Notes: a model not told the origin generated them from the letters alone. A stretch of 64,000 nucleotides of DNA from Bombyx mori (GCF_030269925.1 NC_085119.1:11195001-11259000); one strand, 5' to 3'; positions 36,901-48,962 are shown, counted from the stretch's first letter. Program-made: numbers and translations.

Positions 36901-39900
36901 AAACAAAATGGGAATTGAAAATTAAATTATAACCTTCAAATAGTTTATTTAAATCGTGTGAGTAATGAAACAAAAAGCATTGCAATTAAATTTTAGTTTT
37001 GTTTGCTTGGTTTATGTTAATGGAGTCAATTGATTTAATTTAAATTTAAATATTGATATGCCGTAATAAGGTGTATTTAATAGATAGTTTATCGTATTTT
37101 GGAACGAAGTTTCTTATGGGACGATGTGGAGGGGTACCCTAACCGGGAAAAAACGTCCGTAACGTAAGATTTTTATTAGTAATGCACACAGTGTACGACT
37201 TAACTTTGTAATAACGTACAAATTAGTAATGCACACAGTATACGACTTAACTTTGTAATAACGTACAAAAAATTACATATTTTTTATCATTCATTGACCA
37301 CGATCTCAGAGCGTTCGTTTGCGCAATACACTAACTCTTATGCCAACAACCGTGAATGAAGTGTACCACAATAAGTTCGCACGTTACCGAATGACCGTGG
37401 GTCGTTGTGAAACCTCCAGTTTTATTTTCTTTATACCTCGAATAGAACTTAAAATTAATATTTTTATAATAAGGAGCTTCGTTCCTATCCGGTGTCCCAC
37501 GACACCACACATCTTTTTTTTAGTTTAGTCCAAACACATAAATGGATTAAAATTTATGGCGCTACATTAAAAAGTTATATTGAACTATTTGTGAATCTTT
37601 AATCTCAAATTAATCTGCTTCTTGTTTAAATTGAAAATCCATATTACTTTCTTGTTCCTTGTATTTGTTTTCACTTATAAATGTTCATCGTTCAATTTTA
37701 TTTGCAAGCTGAAGTGCTTGATAAACATCACTGGATAGTATTATAGGTTAGCGCCGAGGGTATTCAAGGGCTCAACGTATTTGCGAACTGTACCTGCTAA
37801 ATTAACCTATGAAGATACGAAAGTGCACGATTTGAAAATGCAAAACTTCTGCTTTTTTTTGGTTAATCACTTGTGTACGAAAACTATGAGGTATTCGATT
37901 CGACACGTCGGAAATACTAAACTCGATAATAAGAATTAAAGGCTGTTTATAATCACATATATCTAATTTATTTTATTTTATTGCTTAGATGGGTGGACAA
38001 GCTCACAGCCCACCTGATGTTAAGTGGTTACTGGAGCCCATAGACATATCTACAACGTAAATGCGCCACCCACCTTGAGATATAAGTTGTAAGTACTCAG
38101 TATAGTTACAACGGCTGCCCCACCCTTCAAACCGAAACGCATTACTGCTTCACGGAAGAAATAGGCAGGGTGGTGGTACCTACCCGCACGGACTCACAAG
38201 AGGTCCTATCACCAATAAAAAATACTTGTGAAGACCGAAGAAAATTTTATAAGATGTAATTTTGCTATTCAAAATGTTCTAAGAGTTCTCTTGGTCAAAT
38301 TATCAGTTAGGTGTTTGGTAGTCTTTGACACCACAAAAGTACCAATAAAAACTTTATATTCAATTGTATTTGCACGTTGTAAGTAGAAAGAAGACATAAT
38401 GTTACAATTGTTGTCGTGAGGAATTATGAATTCCTGTTCACGGCTTAAGTAACATTGCAAACAAAAAAAAGCAATCGTAGTAACAAAATTCTTAACTTTG
38501 TATGCGATACAATGTAATTCGCATAAACCTAAATACTTTTCGTTGTACTATTAGACATTTCTTATCGAGTGAGGGTTGTATTATGTAGCGGAAAATTTAA
38601 TCTCACTCGTTTTTCGATCGTGAGACGAATGAACAATTACGCTGCTCCCTACACGAATCAGTTTTGTACCGTCGTGATTGAGTGAAAAAAAAGAAACTAC
38701 TTAAAATTTAAATTTATTCATTTTTAAATAAGTAATTCGATTACATGTCTCTTCATTTCTAAAATTAAGAGTATTAAAAATGCGTTCAAAAATGATAAAT
38801 TGTGATACCCCTAAAATCCGATAATGATAGTACACAGATAAAAATAAGTAGGAATAAAATAGCATACAACGTTATCGTCATGATGATGGGCTGTAAAAGA
38901 GATAGGGTCATCACTTAGCTACGCTTAAATTCTCCATTACACATATAGGTACTTTTCACAATTAATTTCGTTTATTTTTTTTTACACACAAAAAAATGTT
39001 TTTTATTGATTTTACACACGAAATTATGAAATAAAAACGGAAATATTTTTTTAATCATCAAAGAAATACTTTGACTTAATTGTTGGTGGATGAAAACAAT
39101 AGATTATAACTTTCAGGCTGTATCTTAATTGCTTGTTATCGTGAAAGTAATTAGTAAAGTACAAACAAGTAAAGAGCAGTTGCAGTTTCTACAACAATCT
39201 TCTAAACTTATCTATGTATAACATTAAAAGTTGTTCGTTGATTAGCCATCCTATTATTTTAGAACAATTTGATTGATGATAATTCGATAGTTAGAATTTT
39301 ACTTTTACGTAATGAAAACTTATAAGTCCTCCGGAATATTCATTAAGCGATAAAAAACGAAGTTAAATTTTCGAACAGAATAACTTTATCGTTTCTAGCT
39401 TGCCTTGAATGAAGTTGATACATATATGTATACACTTATATACCTTTTATTGCTTATATAGATGGACGAGCTCACGGCCCACCTGGTGTTAAGTGTTTAT
39501 CGGAGCCCATAGACATCTACAACGTAAATGCCGCCTTGAGACATGAGTTCTAAGGTCTCAATTTGACAGTACAACGGCTGCCCCGCCCTTCAAACTGAAA
39601 CCCATTACTGCTTCAGGGCAGAAACAGGCAGGCTGGTGGTACCTACTCGTGCGGACTCACAAGATGTCCTACCACTGGTAATTACGCAAATTATAATTTT
39701 GCGAGTTTGATTTTTATTACACGATGTTATTCCTTCAGCGTGGAAGTTAATCGTGAATATTTGTTAAGTACGTATTTTATTGGAAAAATTGGTACCCGCC
39801 GACGGGATTCGAACACCGTTGCATCGCTACATACGAACGAATGCAGCGGACGTCTTATCCTTTAGGCCACGACGACTTCAAAAGACTTCAGACAGTTATA

Positions 39901-41809
39901 ATGATTACAAACCTGTGGTTGCACTGTTGGCAAGCGAAACATTCCAGATGATAGACGTTACTGCGAGCCCTCATCACCATTTCGAACGCGGGGATCACTT
40001 TATTACAAGCAGCACAGTATCCAGTATTGCCGAATAACCTGATTGATATATAGAGATTATTAATAAAAACATACATTTTATTGTCTAAGCCGGCAGTCGA
40101 GTTCACGGCTGATTTGATGCCAAGTTATCAGTAGTAGTCACCTGAATCCATAGATATCGTTAGACGGTTCTATTGGAGTAGTAGATAGTTATAACAAAAA
40201 ACAATCATCTTTTATAACATTTAAATAAACATTCCGATATTCGAAAACTGCCACTTCACATGTGACAAGTGTTGCCTGCCATTACTTACACATTCAAACT
40301 CCAACAGATATGTATCAAAACCACTACTATTCCAGATATCAAGACACCGCTATAGCTTAAATGTATTAAACATCTTACGGCCAACTTGATTAGTGGTGTT
40401 CAGAAGCAATAGACATATTGTCTTGACATATTATGCTTCAAACTGAAACGCGTGATTGTCCCGCGGCTTAAATTGGCATGTCGATGTCGATACCAGAACT
40501 TATAGTAACTTATAGTAACGCAATACGTAATAGTAGTGGATTTTTTACGTTTTGGTTTATATGTATTACACGATTTTATTATTCTCTAATCCTGGAGGTA
40601 GCTCGACAACATGCGTTAAGTATACCTGAGGAATTTGAACACCGACATAGTCACAGCGCTTGATGCGAATACATTGGACGTCGTATACAAGAATTGCTCG
40701 TTTAAAGGTATAAGATAATCTGAATCTCGGAAACGGCTCAAACGATTTTCATAAAATTTAGTATACAGGGGTTTTCGGGGGCGATAAATCGATCTAGCTA
40801 CGATTTATTTTTAGAAAATGTTGTTTTATTCGTGTTTTCAATAATCAGCTTTATCAATAATCAACTTTATGACTCTTCCCGACATCTATTGGCGAATAAT
40901 AATACTATTTTTATTAATTGAGAGCAACTAACTGCTTTTAAGACACAACAAGATGGCGTTATAAAAAAAAACGGTCATCATCTAGTAAAGCTTGAAGAAG
41001 TCCGAATAAAAAATATACCTCAAATAATCTCTCTTGCAGAGAATTAGGTTGGCGCGCGTGTACAGAGTGTGGCCAACCTCCCCGAGTCGGCAGTCGCAGC
41101 AGCCGCACTTCAAACAGTCCTCGTGCCACAGTTGATCCAAAGCCTTCAAGAGATACCGCTCGGTGATCACTTTGCTGCACCCAGCGCATATCTGCCGAGA
41201 TTATATGACATCAGTAAAAAGCCGCTACTGAGTGAGCGCTAATTATTATCGGACGGAGGAGTATGAAATTTCCCACACTAGGACCTCTTTTTACTGGTGG
41301 TAGGACCTCTTGTGAGTCCGCACGGGTACGTACCTTCATCCTGCCTATTTCTGCCGTAAAGCAGTAATGCGTTTCAGTTTGTAGGGTGGGGCAGCGGTTG
41401 TAATTATACTTGAGACCTTAGAACTTATATCTCAAGGTGGGTGGCGCATTTACGTTGTAGATGTCTATGGGCTCCATTTATTTGACATACACACGTTGAT
41501 ATACCTATATACTCTATATACTCTTTTGCTTATTGTTAAAGTGTGTGGTCAAATTGAGAATAGATTAATGTCTATAGCGTAGCTTTGGCGAAATCTGTGA
41601 TTATAGAAATATAATATAATAGTATCTTTGGCAATAGAACCATAATAATGTTCAAACTTATAAATTTCGACAACTGGGGGACCACTACTATAGGATAGAT
41701 ATCTCTTGTGTTTTACCTGTGGTTGAGGAGGATTCTGTGCAGATGTTACAGTCGTTGCCTGCGATGTAGCTGGTAGGGGAGACGAACGTGCTTCCTTCGT
41801 AACGTCCAT
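33823..41809 (-). CDS. Bx: LIM-only transcription cofactor Beadex/LMO; five coding exons in the window
   Basis: Exons read on the - strand: 41872-41717 (start ATG at 41809), 41191-41019, 40038-39913, 35017-34867 and 33960-33823. From that ATG they sum to 681 bp (226 residues and TGA), with every GT-AG border in phase. LIM1 spans residues 33-86 (C33, C36, H54, C57, C60, C63, C83, D86). LIM2 spans 97-150 (C97, C100, H119, C122, C125, C128, C147, D150). LIM2 with [10 protein letters not shown] and [12 protein letters not shown] is the LMO1/LMO3/Drosophila Beadex type. The tail is Pro/Gly/Asn-rich with no homeodomain, hence LIM-only. Known role: nuclear; binds Chip/LDB and competes with LIM-homeodomain proteins such as Apterous. 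The ATG has a GCCATGG context; an in-frame ATG lies three codons upstream, and an upstream coding exon cannot be excluded. Confidence 0.93.
33971..34037. repeat. 18-bp tandem repeat next to the LMO last-exon acceptor
   Basis: Three full units and one partial unit of tgttcagcattaagtaaa. On the LMO strand each unit supplies CTTAAT and CTGAAC/CTAAAT, both resembling branch-point sequences. Confidence 0.9.
34038..34866. other. LMO intron 4, remainder
   Basis: AT-rich, no repeat recognised. Confidence 0.5.
34867..35017 (-). CDS. Bx: LMO exon encoding the second zinc finger of LIM domain 2
   Basis: [20 protein letters not shown] completes LIM2; a Pro-rich stretch ending HLPPPP follows. The donor is CCG|GTAAAT in phase 0. 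Confidence 0.93.
37100..37513. repeat. Unclassified dispersed repeat, copy 1
   Basis: Starts ggaacgaagtttcttatggg and ends 'ccggtgtcccacgacaccac', a hairpin. Same order as the copy at 41934. An internal 47-bp unit is duplicated (37175-37221, 37222-37268). Confidence 0.75.
37964..38216 (-). mobile_element. BMC1-type SINE, short form
   Basis: 'ttgcttagatgggtggacaa' to 'cctatcaccaataaaa'. Confidence 0.88.
39446..39876 (-). mobile_element. BMC1-type SINE, long form, 36 bp from an LMO splice donor
   Basis: Near-complete copy on the LMO strand: head with A-box block GTGGCCTAAAGGATAAGACG (39851-39870), B box TGTTCGAATCC (39805-39815), 3' region and tail. Confidence 0.85.
39913..40038 (-). CDS. Bx: LMO exon encoding the first zinc finger of LIM domain 2
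   Basis: Encodes [14 protein letters not shown] to CQQCNH, joined by split Arg codons at both ends (AG|G and AG|A). The donor is CACAG|GTTTGT. Confidence 0.93.
40090..40165 (-). mobile_element. Remnant of a BMC1-type SINE 3' end
   Basis: 'tcgagttcacggctgatttg' followed by 'gaatccatagatatc'; strongly decayed. Confidence 0.4.
40375..40684 (-). mobile_element. Old long-form BMC1-type SINE
   Basis: Blocks 'cttcaaactgaaacgcgtga', 'tacacgattttattattctc' and 'cattggacgtcgta' remain in order. Truncated by the Helitron-like element that follows. Confidence 0.6.
40685..40985 (+). mobile_element. Helitron-like element ending 33 bp from an LMO splice donor
   Basis: From 'atacaagaattgctcgttta' to 'cggtcatcatCTAG' followed by T. 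Same family as the reverse copy at 61974. The 5' TC is not clear. Confidence 0.6.
41019..41191 (-). CDS. Bx: LMO exon encoding LIM domain 1
   Basis: Starts [15 protein letters not shown] after ctcggcag and ends at TTGAG|GTATAT. All LIM1 zinc ligands fall in this exon. [18 protein letters not shown] is highly typical of LMO proteins. Confidence 0.93.
41293..41476 (+). mobile_element. BMC1-type SINE, short form, in LMO intron 1
   Basis: Starts at 'tttttactggtggtaggacc' and stops at 'gtctatgggctcca' without tail. Confidence 0.8.
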
Positions 41810-41872
41810 GGCCAGCATTTGCGAGCTTAACACTGGACTGCCGCTCGGCTGATGCGGCACTCGCCTCTCGCA
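41717..41872 (-). CDS. Bx: LMO exon with probable translation start
   Basis: Acceptor tttgcag on the - strand, donor CAG|GTAAAA, 52 codons open in phase 0. The last 31 codons ([10 protein letters not shown] to NPPQPQ) lead into LIM1. The 21 codons before the chosen ATG are also open, so an isoform may extend upstream. Confidence 0.8.
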
Positions 41873-41933
41873 CTGCAAACAAAATAAGATCTCATTTAGA
41901 ATCACAATTGCTACATTGTTTTTGGAACGAAGT

Positions 41934-42278
41934 TCCTTATGGGACGATGCGGAGGGGTACCCTATCCCTAACGGAAAAAACGTCCGTAACGTAAGATTTT
42001 ATTAGTAATACGCACAGTGTACGACTTAACTTTGTAATAACGTACAAAAAATAACATATTTTTTGATGATATATTTTTTATAAATAATTGTGAATAAAAT
42101 AAAGTTGATAACTTTGTAAAATAGTTTTTATTTTATTTTTATCAATAAAAAAATCACAATAAAAAATGTGTACCCGAATAATTATTTTCTTTATACGATA
42201 TACGAATAGAACTTAAAATTAATATTTTTATAATAAGGAACTACATTCCTATCCGGTGTCCCACGACACCACACATCT
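41934..42278. repeat. Unclassified dispersed repeat, copy 2
   Basis: Palindrome GGAACGAAGTTCC at one end and hairpin GTGTCCCACGACAC (42256-42269) at the other; same order as 37100. Lies just upstream of the LMO start exon. Confidence 0.75.
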
Positions 42279-42400
42279 TTTTATTTTATTGCTCTTGTAA
42301 GCAGACGAGCATACGGCCCATCTGATGGTGTGTGGTTACCATCGCTCGTGGACGTCAGCAATGCCAGGAGCAGAACCAAGCCGCTGCCAATATGGTAATA
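42279..42400 (-). mobile_element. Non-LTR retrotransposon 3' end
   Basis: T-rich left end, 'aagcagacgagcatacggcc', then 'ccaagccgctgcc': the tail family of the element at 6980, reversed. Confidence 0.7.
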
Positions 42401-44040
42401 TTAAGAGAGAGATTTATCAAGACTACGATAAATAAATAAAATTCAGAATATTCAGCAAACAGAAATTGCAATTCAATATTAACGATCTAGGTTCTTTATA
42501 ATGAGCATCAATTACTAGAGGAATTGAGTACCATAAGAATTTTATTTTTCAATAAAAATTGCACAAGTCATAAAATAATAATAAAATTAAATAAAAACTA
42601 TTTTGTGTTACAGCATTACACGCTGAGCTGTTAATGTTATCGCCGGTAATAACGACTACACTAAAAAAAAATTAGCACAACTACTCAAGCGATTAATGAG
42701 AACGTGAAACACGATTCGTCGTTTCTGAACAAATTATGGGCTTTAAAATACTTATAAACAACAACAAAAACTTATGCCGCTATTGAGATTGTGAACGAAA
42801 AAAAAAAGTAGGTAAGTAATCGCGTCAAGCACGGCTCGCGGCTGCGTTACGGTTAATTAACATTTTTAAATAAGATTCAATTAAATTTGGCAACCGCTGT
42901 AACCTCGCACTATTTATACGCCGCCAATTTTAACTCTTGTATCTGCGACCTCTGGATTAGTAAAAAAAAAAAAAAAACAAAAAAAAAAACTCTGAAATCG
43001 TTTTCTAGTCCAACGGAAACGTGTATAAGAGGCAGCGTGGCTGAAACAATACCGACCATTGTAAGGCCCGTGACGAATGGCTCGCCTCTCTTATTTTTGT
43101 GTTTTGGAGAGTGCGTCCGATCGCCGCCGGCACGTAAATAATGGGATACTGATATTGGCCGGAAACATGCACACTGAACCAAAAATTCGTGTCAGCGACT
43201 GTTTGTTTAAGTAAGCTAATTAACTATTCTTATTAAAATCACGGACGATCGAGTGTAATTCTTCAATTTCAAAGGCAAAACCGTAACAATGTTTCATGCT
43301 GTGTAATGCTTTACACTCAATAATTGATCGCGTCAGAGCTCATGTTTCAGTGCAACACATGCATTAAACAACTAATTAGCGGTACACGCTACTTTAAATG
43401 AAACATAATAAATCATTCCGAACGTACCTCACATTATTATTATCTTTTATAAAATCAAAATGTTCAATAGTTTCATTGCAACATAATTTGTTTATACATA
43501 TCATTTTGTTTTTTGTTATCGTTGTGCTGATCAATGTTGATTTTTAATGTCATATCGCAATATAAAGAAAGTACGTAATAGAATTTCAAATTAAGAATTT
43601 TTTTACGAAATATTTCTAATGTAAAATCTGGTACAGACATTATTTTTTTAAACAGTAAACAACAGTCGCTAACGCAGAGTAAACCTGCTTAGTTTATATC
43701 CGGTTAAATCCGAGCGACCGGTAATGTACTTACGTCGGTGCTTTCAATGCGACATTTTTTACAGAACCGGGCCGTCAACGGAAGCTTCGTGAATAATTAC
43801 CGATCGACGACAGCAACACGCCACGCCACTCGGAAAACAACCCGTGCCGAATGCATCCAACCGAGATTAGACGCAGTCCAAGCAAAAAAGCTCACGCCTT
43901 CCATTAGCTCTGACTTTCAAAACGTCAATACGCACGAATTAGGATTTAACGAACGCCAGCCGTGAAGCGGGAAACGAAACTATGCAAAAGTAATTTCGCG
44001 TGACTGTCAGTGGCTAATTGGTTGGTTATTAAGCGAGATA
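42401..44040. other. No gene seen; LMO upstream region
   Basis: AT-rich with a poly(A) run near 42961 and GC-richer patches at 43010-43140 and 43740-43970. Small open frames there show no protein family. Confidence 0.4.
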
Positions 44041-44154
44041 AAACAGCGGCGTGCTGGGAGCGGTGTTGCAGGCATCGCTAAATTGAAGGATGCGCTTAAA
44101 CAGCGGCGTGCTGGGACCGGTGTTGCAGGCATCGCTAAATTGAAGGATGCGCTT
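44041..44154. repeat. 57-bp GC-rich tandem duplication
   Basis: Units 44041-44097 and 44098-44154 differ at very few positions (gggagcgg vs gggaccgg). The length is a multiple of three, so frames stay open through it on both strands, but no coding features support a gene. Confidence 0.88.
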
Positions 44155-45029
44155 TGGATTCGCGAGGGAGCCCGCGTCCGCATATCCAACGTGTCCCGCA
44201 CCGCGTTAATGATTAACACCGACGCGGTCCGAGACCAATTATACGCTGCCACCATACTCAAATTAGAAACTATTTTCGCCCATTAGCAACCAACTTCATA
44301 ATCAATTACACGTTAAAATTTCATAGCGCTGATTCGGGAGCTCTATGTTTGGATAATCGGAGTTTGTGGTCCCTCGGCGAGCTATTACGCGGCTCTGAAC
44401 GGACTATAGAGGTTTTTGTTGGGCTTACGTTGAATTTCATGCATATTTCGTGTGCAATTGCACTTAATGCATGTGTAATTTTGTAAATTAAATACTTTAT
44501 ACGTTTACGTACGCTCGTCACAAGTTATAAGCAAAGTTCGTTTGGTTTTTCCCTCAAAATCCTTCATAAAAATGTTTCGTTTTAATTATATCGGCATTGA
44601 AATATAAACTAGGCTATTATACGGCGTTGAGAGGATTGAGTGCACTTCGCTAATCATAATTCATCAGCGAGATTAAAGAATAAACGTCGCGATGAGGGAG
44701 ATTTGTTGAACACGCGCCCCTGTCTCGCACTGATACATAAGTAAATTACTACAGACACCGCACTATTTCACAGGTCTATATTTATAAATAAATCATTATA
44801 ATATACACCTTCAGACAAACGAAAACAATCTGGTAGACCTTTTAGATCTAGAAACTCGAGCTCCCATAGGAATAAAAATTATTATAGTTAGTTCATGAGC
44901 ACGTTTAAAAAATGTTAATAGAAAACATTACGTATAAAATATTTTCAAGTTAGGATTTTATATGCCGATAAGCTATACACGTTGGTGGAGACTAGAACAG
45001 TTATGTTATTCTTCTCATTCGTTTGCACT
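44155..45029. other. No gene seen
   Basis: GC-richer to about 44250, then AT-rich. Confidence 0.4.
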
Positions 45030-45200
45030 CTAGGCAGAGTAGTCGCGGTCGTCAGTTGAGGTGGTGGTGCGCTTCACAAGACGTCACCATTCCTCGCGGA
45101 CCGTGGCCTTTCTTGTGCACTTGTTGACAGGATTGTTTAGCTGCCTTTATTTGGTCGATCCATCGTAACGGTAATCTACCGCGTGGTCTTGTACCCTGTA
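45030..45200 (-). mobile_element. C-terminal remnant of a LINE reverse transcriptase ORF
   Basis: On the - strand it reads as GRLPLRWIDQIKAA and then, after frame breaks, a RRTTTSTDDRDYSA-like end, typical of the last codons of RTE/jockey-like elements. Confidence 0.55.
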
Positions 45201-48200
45201 TATAGTTATATACCTATATGCAAATTCCAAATGTAATTGAAACCTAATACCATCCAACTTAAGTGTCAAAAAGAAATATACTGACTCTGACTAGGAGTCG
45301 AACGCGGATATTATACAACTATAATTAATATCACTAACAAATAGACCGATGAGATAAACGCTGACTAAACTATAATAGCAGTTCAATGAAGAACCGAAAA
45401 TAATTTAAAAAAAAGCCGAAACAAACGAAAAGAGAACAGTAAATTTAACTTACAAACCTTTTAAATAGGTTTTAAAATATTTTATTATACAAGTCGATGT
45501 CAATAAACAATTACTTTTGTGTTGTACATAAGATAGTAGCCATTGCAATAAAAATATGCACATTTTACATTTACAGATATGAGCGAGGTGTGAGTGAGGC
45601 TTCTGCGTAGATTATGGATTGTGACAGTGTGGGAGAGACTGAGACACAATATGATCGCCACACCTGCGGAAACGACGGCAAAGTAACGAGACGAGAAGCT
45701 AAATAATTCAACCAACTTGCAACGCTTGCAACGGTGCTCTATTTAAGATTTCTTCAGACAAATAACCAACTTTATACTTTCACTTATGTTATTACGGATA
45801 TATAGTGAATTTAAAAATCGAATAAATTATGACGGAATTACTAACTATTACTTAACTTACTTCATTATTACTTAACTTAACTCTTGCTCGAAAACTCTTT
45901 GCTTCTTGTTTATATCCAATAGCAATTGTAACAAATCTCAATAAGGCTATTTGAAATAGCAAAGTTAAGTTAAGATTAAAAAAATATGTATCCTGTAGAT
46001 TCTGGTTAGCATATTAAGACAACGTGATAAAAATTTTATATTTATTTCGGACTTTGAAGCGTGTGTTAATTTACAAGTTAATCGGACGTCTTGAAGTTGT
46101 AGAGCAACAGGTAAAATGAATAAAAGCAGGTTAGAAAAACGCATATCATAATGCGTTATTTACCATTACCAAATACATGCTTCAATTATGAACTTATTAC
46201 ATTACGATCTCTGACTTGCCTTATCTCTGCATTCGTTACTCGTTAATTCATAATTTAATTAAGCAATATACCTAATGCTATAAATAAATTAAATTGATTA
46301 ATTTAGTAAATTGAATTGAATAGAAATAGAGTGGTTTTGTGCCAAATTGTATTTTATTATTATTATATTTACTATTTTCAATCATTCTGGTGTTAAGTGG
46401 TCATCGAAAACCATAGATATCACAATGAAAATATACTCACCCAACTTGAGACATGACACTCAAATATATTAATCGCATGAAAGCTTCGCGGCATCTGCCC
46501 ATCTGCCTATCTGCCTATATATATAAAGTATCTGCCTATGCGGGCTTAAAATAAAACCTCTAAGTTCCACCACCATCACCACTAAGCTTAACCAATACAT
46601 ACCAAATATCTTTTGAATAGCTAGTTTGTATGAATCTATCGCTTCATATAATGTATTTTTATTGAGCATAACAAAACTGTACTGCTATAAAATACATTTA
46701 AATGACGTAGAGCATACTCCTAAGCGTAACAACTCCAACGGCACTTATTTAGCAGATTGCTTTCCTTTAAGTTGTTCTTTAATATAGGTATAGATGGCAC
46801 GATTCGCCTACACTTCACACCCTTTGCCATCAGCAAACATATTTTCGGCGTTTGCCATTACACCGTTTCTGTTCAAACACGGTTCGCTAATTAAAATAAC
46901 TTTAATTCGTGCATGCGTTTTAAATTGACACGCATACAACGTCTTTACGACATGTGTATTAAAGTCGAAATCGGAAAGCCAGTACTGTGGACGAGGCTAA
47001 TTAGAACGCAAATGTCACTAGCATTATCACTCGGCCGCCGCAGAACGGAAACCGCGAACTCGACGTGAAATTTCGTTAATACCAACCAGCCCATATTAGA
47101 TTACCGGCGCTCGCCCGCCGCAATAATATAACGAAATTCAAACATTAATAGGCTCAAACACAATCACGGATGGCCGCATAATCGAGTTAGGTGCTATTCG
47201 GTTAAACCCCTATCGCGTAATCTGCTCCATTGTCTGACAGTCGTTGCTCTGATCATGAGGGCCGATTATTGTGGCAATTTCGTGTTTATTGTTTTCAGGT
47301 GTCTCCTGTCGTCCGTCGTTCTAAAGAAACAAAGCTATCTGAGTACGGAGCCGATCTCGTAAAACACGGAACCACGGCAATTTTAAATGAACACGCATCT
47401 TTGAGTTTGAGCTAAGATTTAGATTCAGACGTTCAAAACAAAAGAGGTAAATAAGAGAATTCTAGAAAAACGAACTGCTCGCGGATAGTAAACAAGCTCC
47501 GTCGTGGTCGAAGTAAGTGATACTCACGTGGAATATACGTCAGTAAAGTTAAAAAGTTTCACGGCAGTTAGATGCACTAGAAGGAACAAATAAGTAGATA
47601 GAATGGAGGCAACGTCAAAACTGCCAAAAACAAAACTATAAAGTTTCGTCTATAACGGATAGATACCGCTCGACGCTTTATCTATTTCAAATGTCTGACT
47701 CAATTTAGATCAGGAGAGACTTTTCTCTCTCTCTCTGTAGAATTAACAATTCTAGTTTAACGTTTCACAATCTTACCGCAATTCAATTTAATTGCATTTT
47801 TTTTTTATTTCATTAAGGATATAGATTTTAATTGAAACCGGTCAGTTAATGGAACCGCAATTACTTAAACATTTATTGACGTGTTCATTATAGTTGTCAC
47901 ATTAATAGCTCCGGCCAGCCAACATTTTCAAGTTAATGTTTCATTCTATTAGCGAGTAAGTAGATTAAAACGAACCAGTCGTGACTACACAGAGCATGAA
48001 TGTAATAAAATCGAAAGCGTTTTACGATTACTAAAAAAACATAGGGCGTATTGATACCGTGACGCGTACAGTAACGACGGCTATGTAATGTTACACCGAT
48101 ATTATAGCTGATTCTGCTGACGTTTTATAACATTATAAAACAAACGTCTCGTATTAATTATGAGAGACGATGCATTCACATCCCTATTGATCGTAAAGAA

Positions 48201-48962
48201 TCTTTGATGACAGTTGTAAAATGTTCAGAATCGTTGTCGTGATAATTTATGAACCATGTTTATGGATAAATTTATGGACAATTTGTTTCATCGCTATCGA
48301 AAATTCGCTTAATGCGTAAGTTTTTTAATTAATCGCGTTATCAACGACTACATCTACGATCTTATAAGGTAGCGTACAAAAAGTTTTTAGTAAATGACTC
48401 GCACTAGAGAAGGCCGTAACGAATTAAACCCGGAGCCTATTACGTGAAGTGAGTTATAAAATAAAGCTGCGGCGAACAACTTCATACATTACAAGCCGAT
48501 AACCAGACGAGACTTCTGAGACACAAACCAGTCCCTTTTAGTGAAATTGAAAACTTTTTCTGTTACTCATACCGCGACCACGACACCGCACCTTTTAAAT
48601 CAATTGCCTTTTATAATTAACTTATTCCGTTATTGGAGTGCACTTGCTCGTTCGCTCAATTAAAACTCAATCGAGATGTAAATCTATTGATTACAGAACG
48701 AGTTTTTCTGACACATAATATAAAGCAAATGAAATTGTTTTCTGGATAAGTGCTACTTACATCGGTTTCCGATATTGCTTTTGAAATTAATTTATAATTG
48801 CATCCTCGTGGCTATAGGAGTCGCTCGCACTGGGTCCTAATTATGAAAACATATTTTACTTCGAAAAAACGTGAGGACATTTGTGTGTACAAGTCTTAAT
48901 TGTATTTCAGTTGTTTGAAAATGTTGTAGTCTCACTTAAAACTCAGCCCCTAAACTGTTTTT
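45201..48962. other. No gene seen; LMO upstream region
   Basis: A trace of a BMC1-type SINE at 46388-46458. A GC-richer block at 46960-47190 with CTAATTAG and CGGCCGCCGC motifs and a TAATTA-bearing stretch at 47800-47960 could be regulatory. Otherwise AT-rich. Confidence 0.4.

Larger units (their letters stand above)
35018..39912 (-). other. Bx: LMO intron 3 (4.9 kb)
   Basis: Splits the LIM2 coding region between its two zinc fingers. Contains GC-rich islands at 35280-35600 and 36090-36220, an unclassified repeat at 37100, and two BMC1-type SINEs. Confidence 0.85.

Noticed and set aside
39888..39912. Extension of the LIM2 reading frame past the exon
   Set aside because: The open frame continues into VIIITV, but CACAG|GTTTGT is a proper donor and the next exon restores the LIM2 sequence in phase.
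42887..43182. Overlapping 84- and 90-codon frames
   Set aside because: They include a poly-Lys/poly-Phe run caused by poly(A), and have no protein features.
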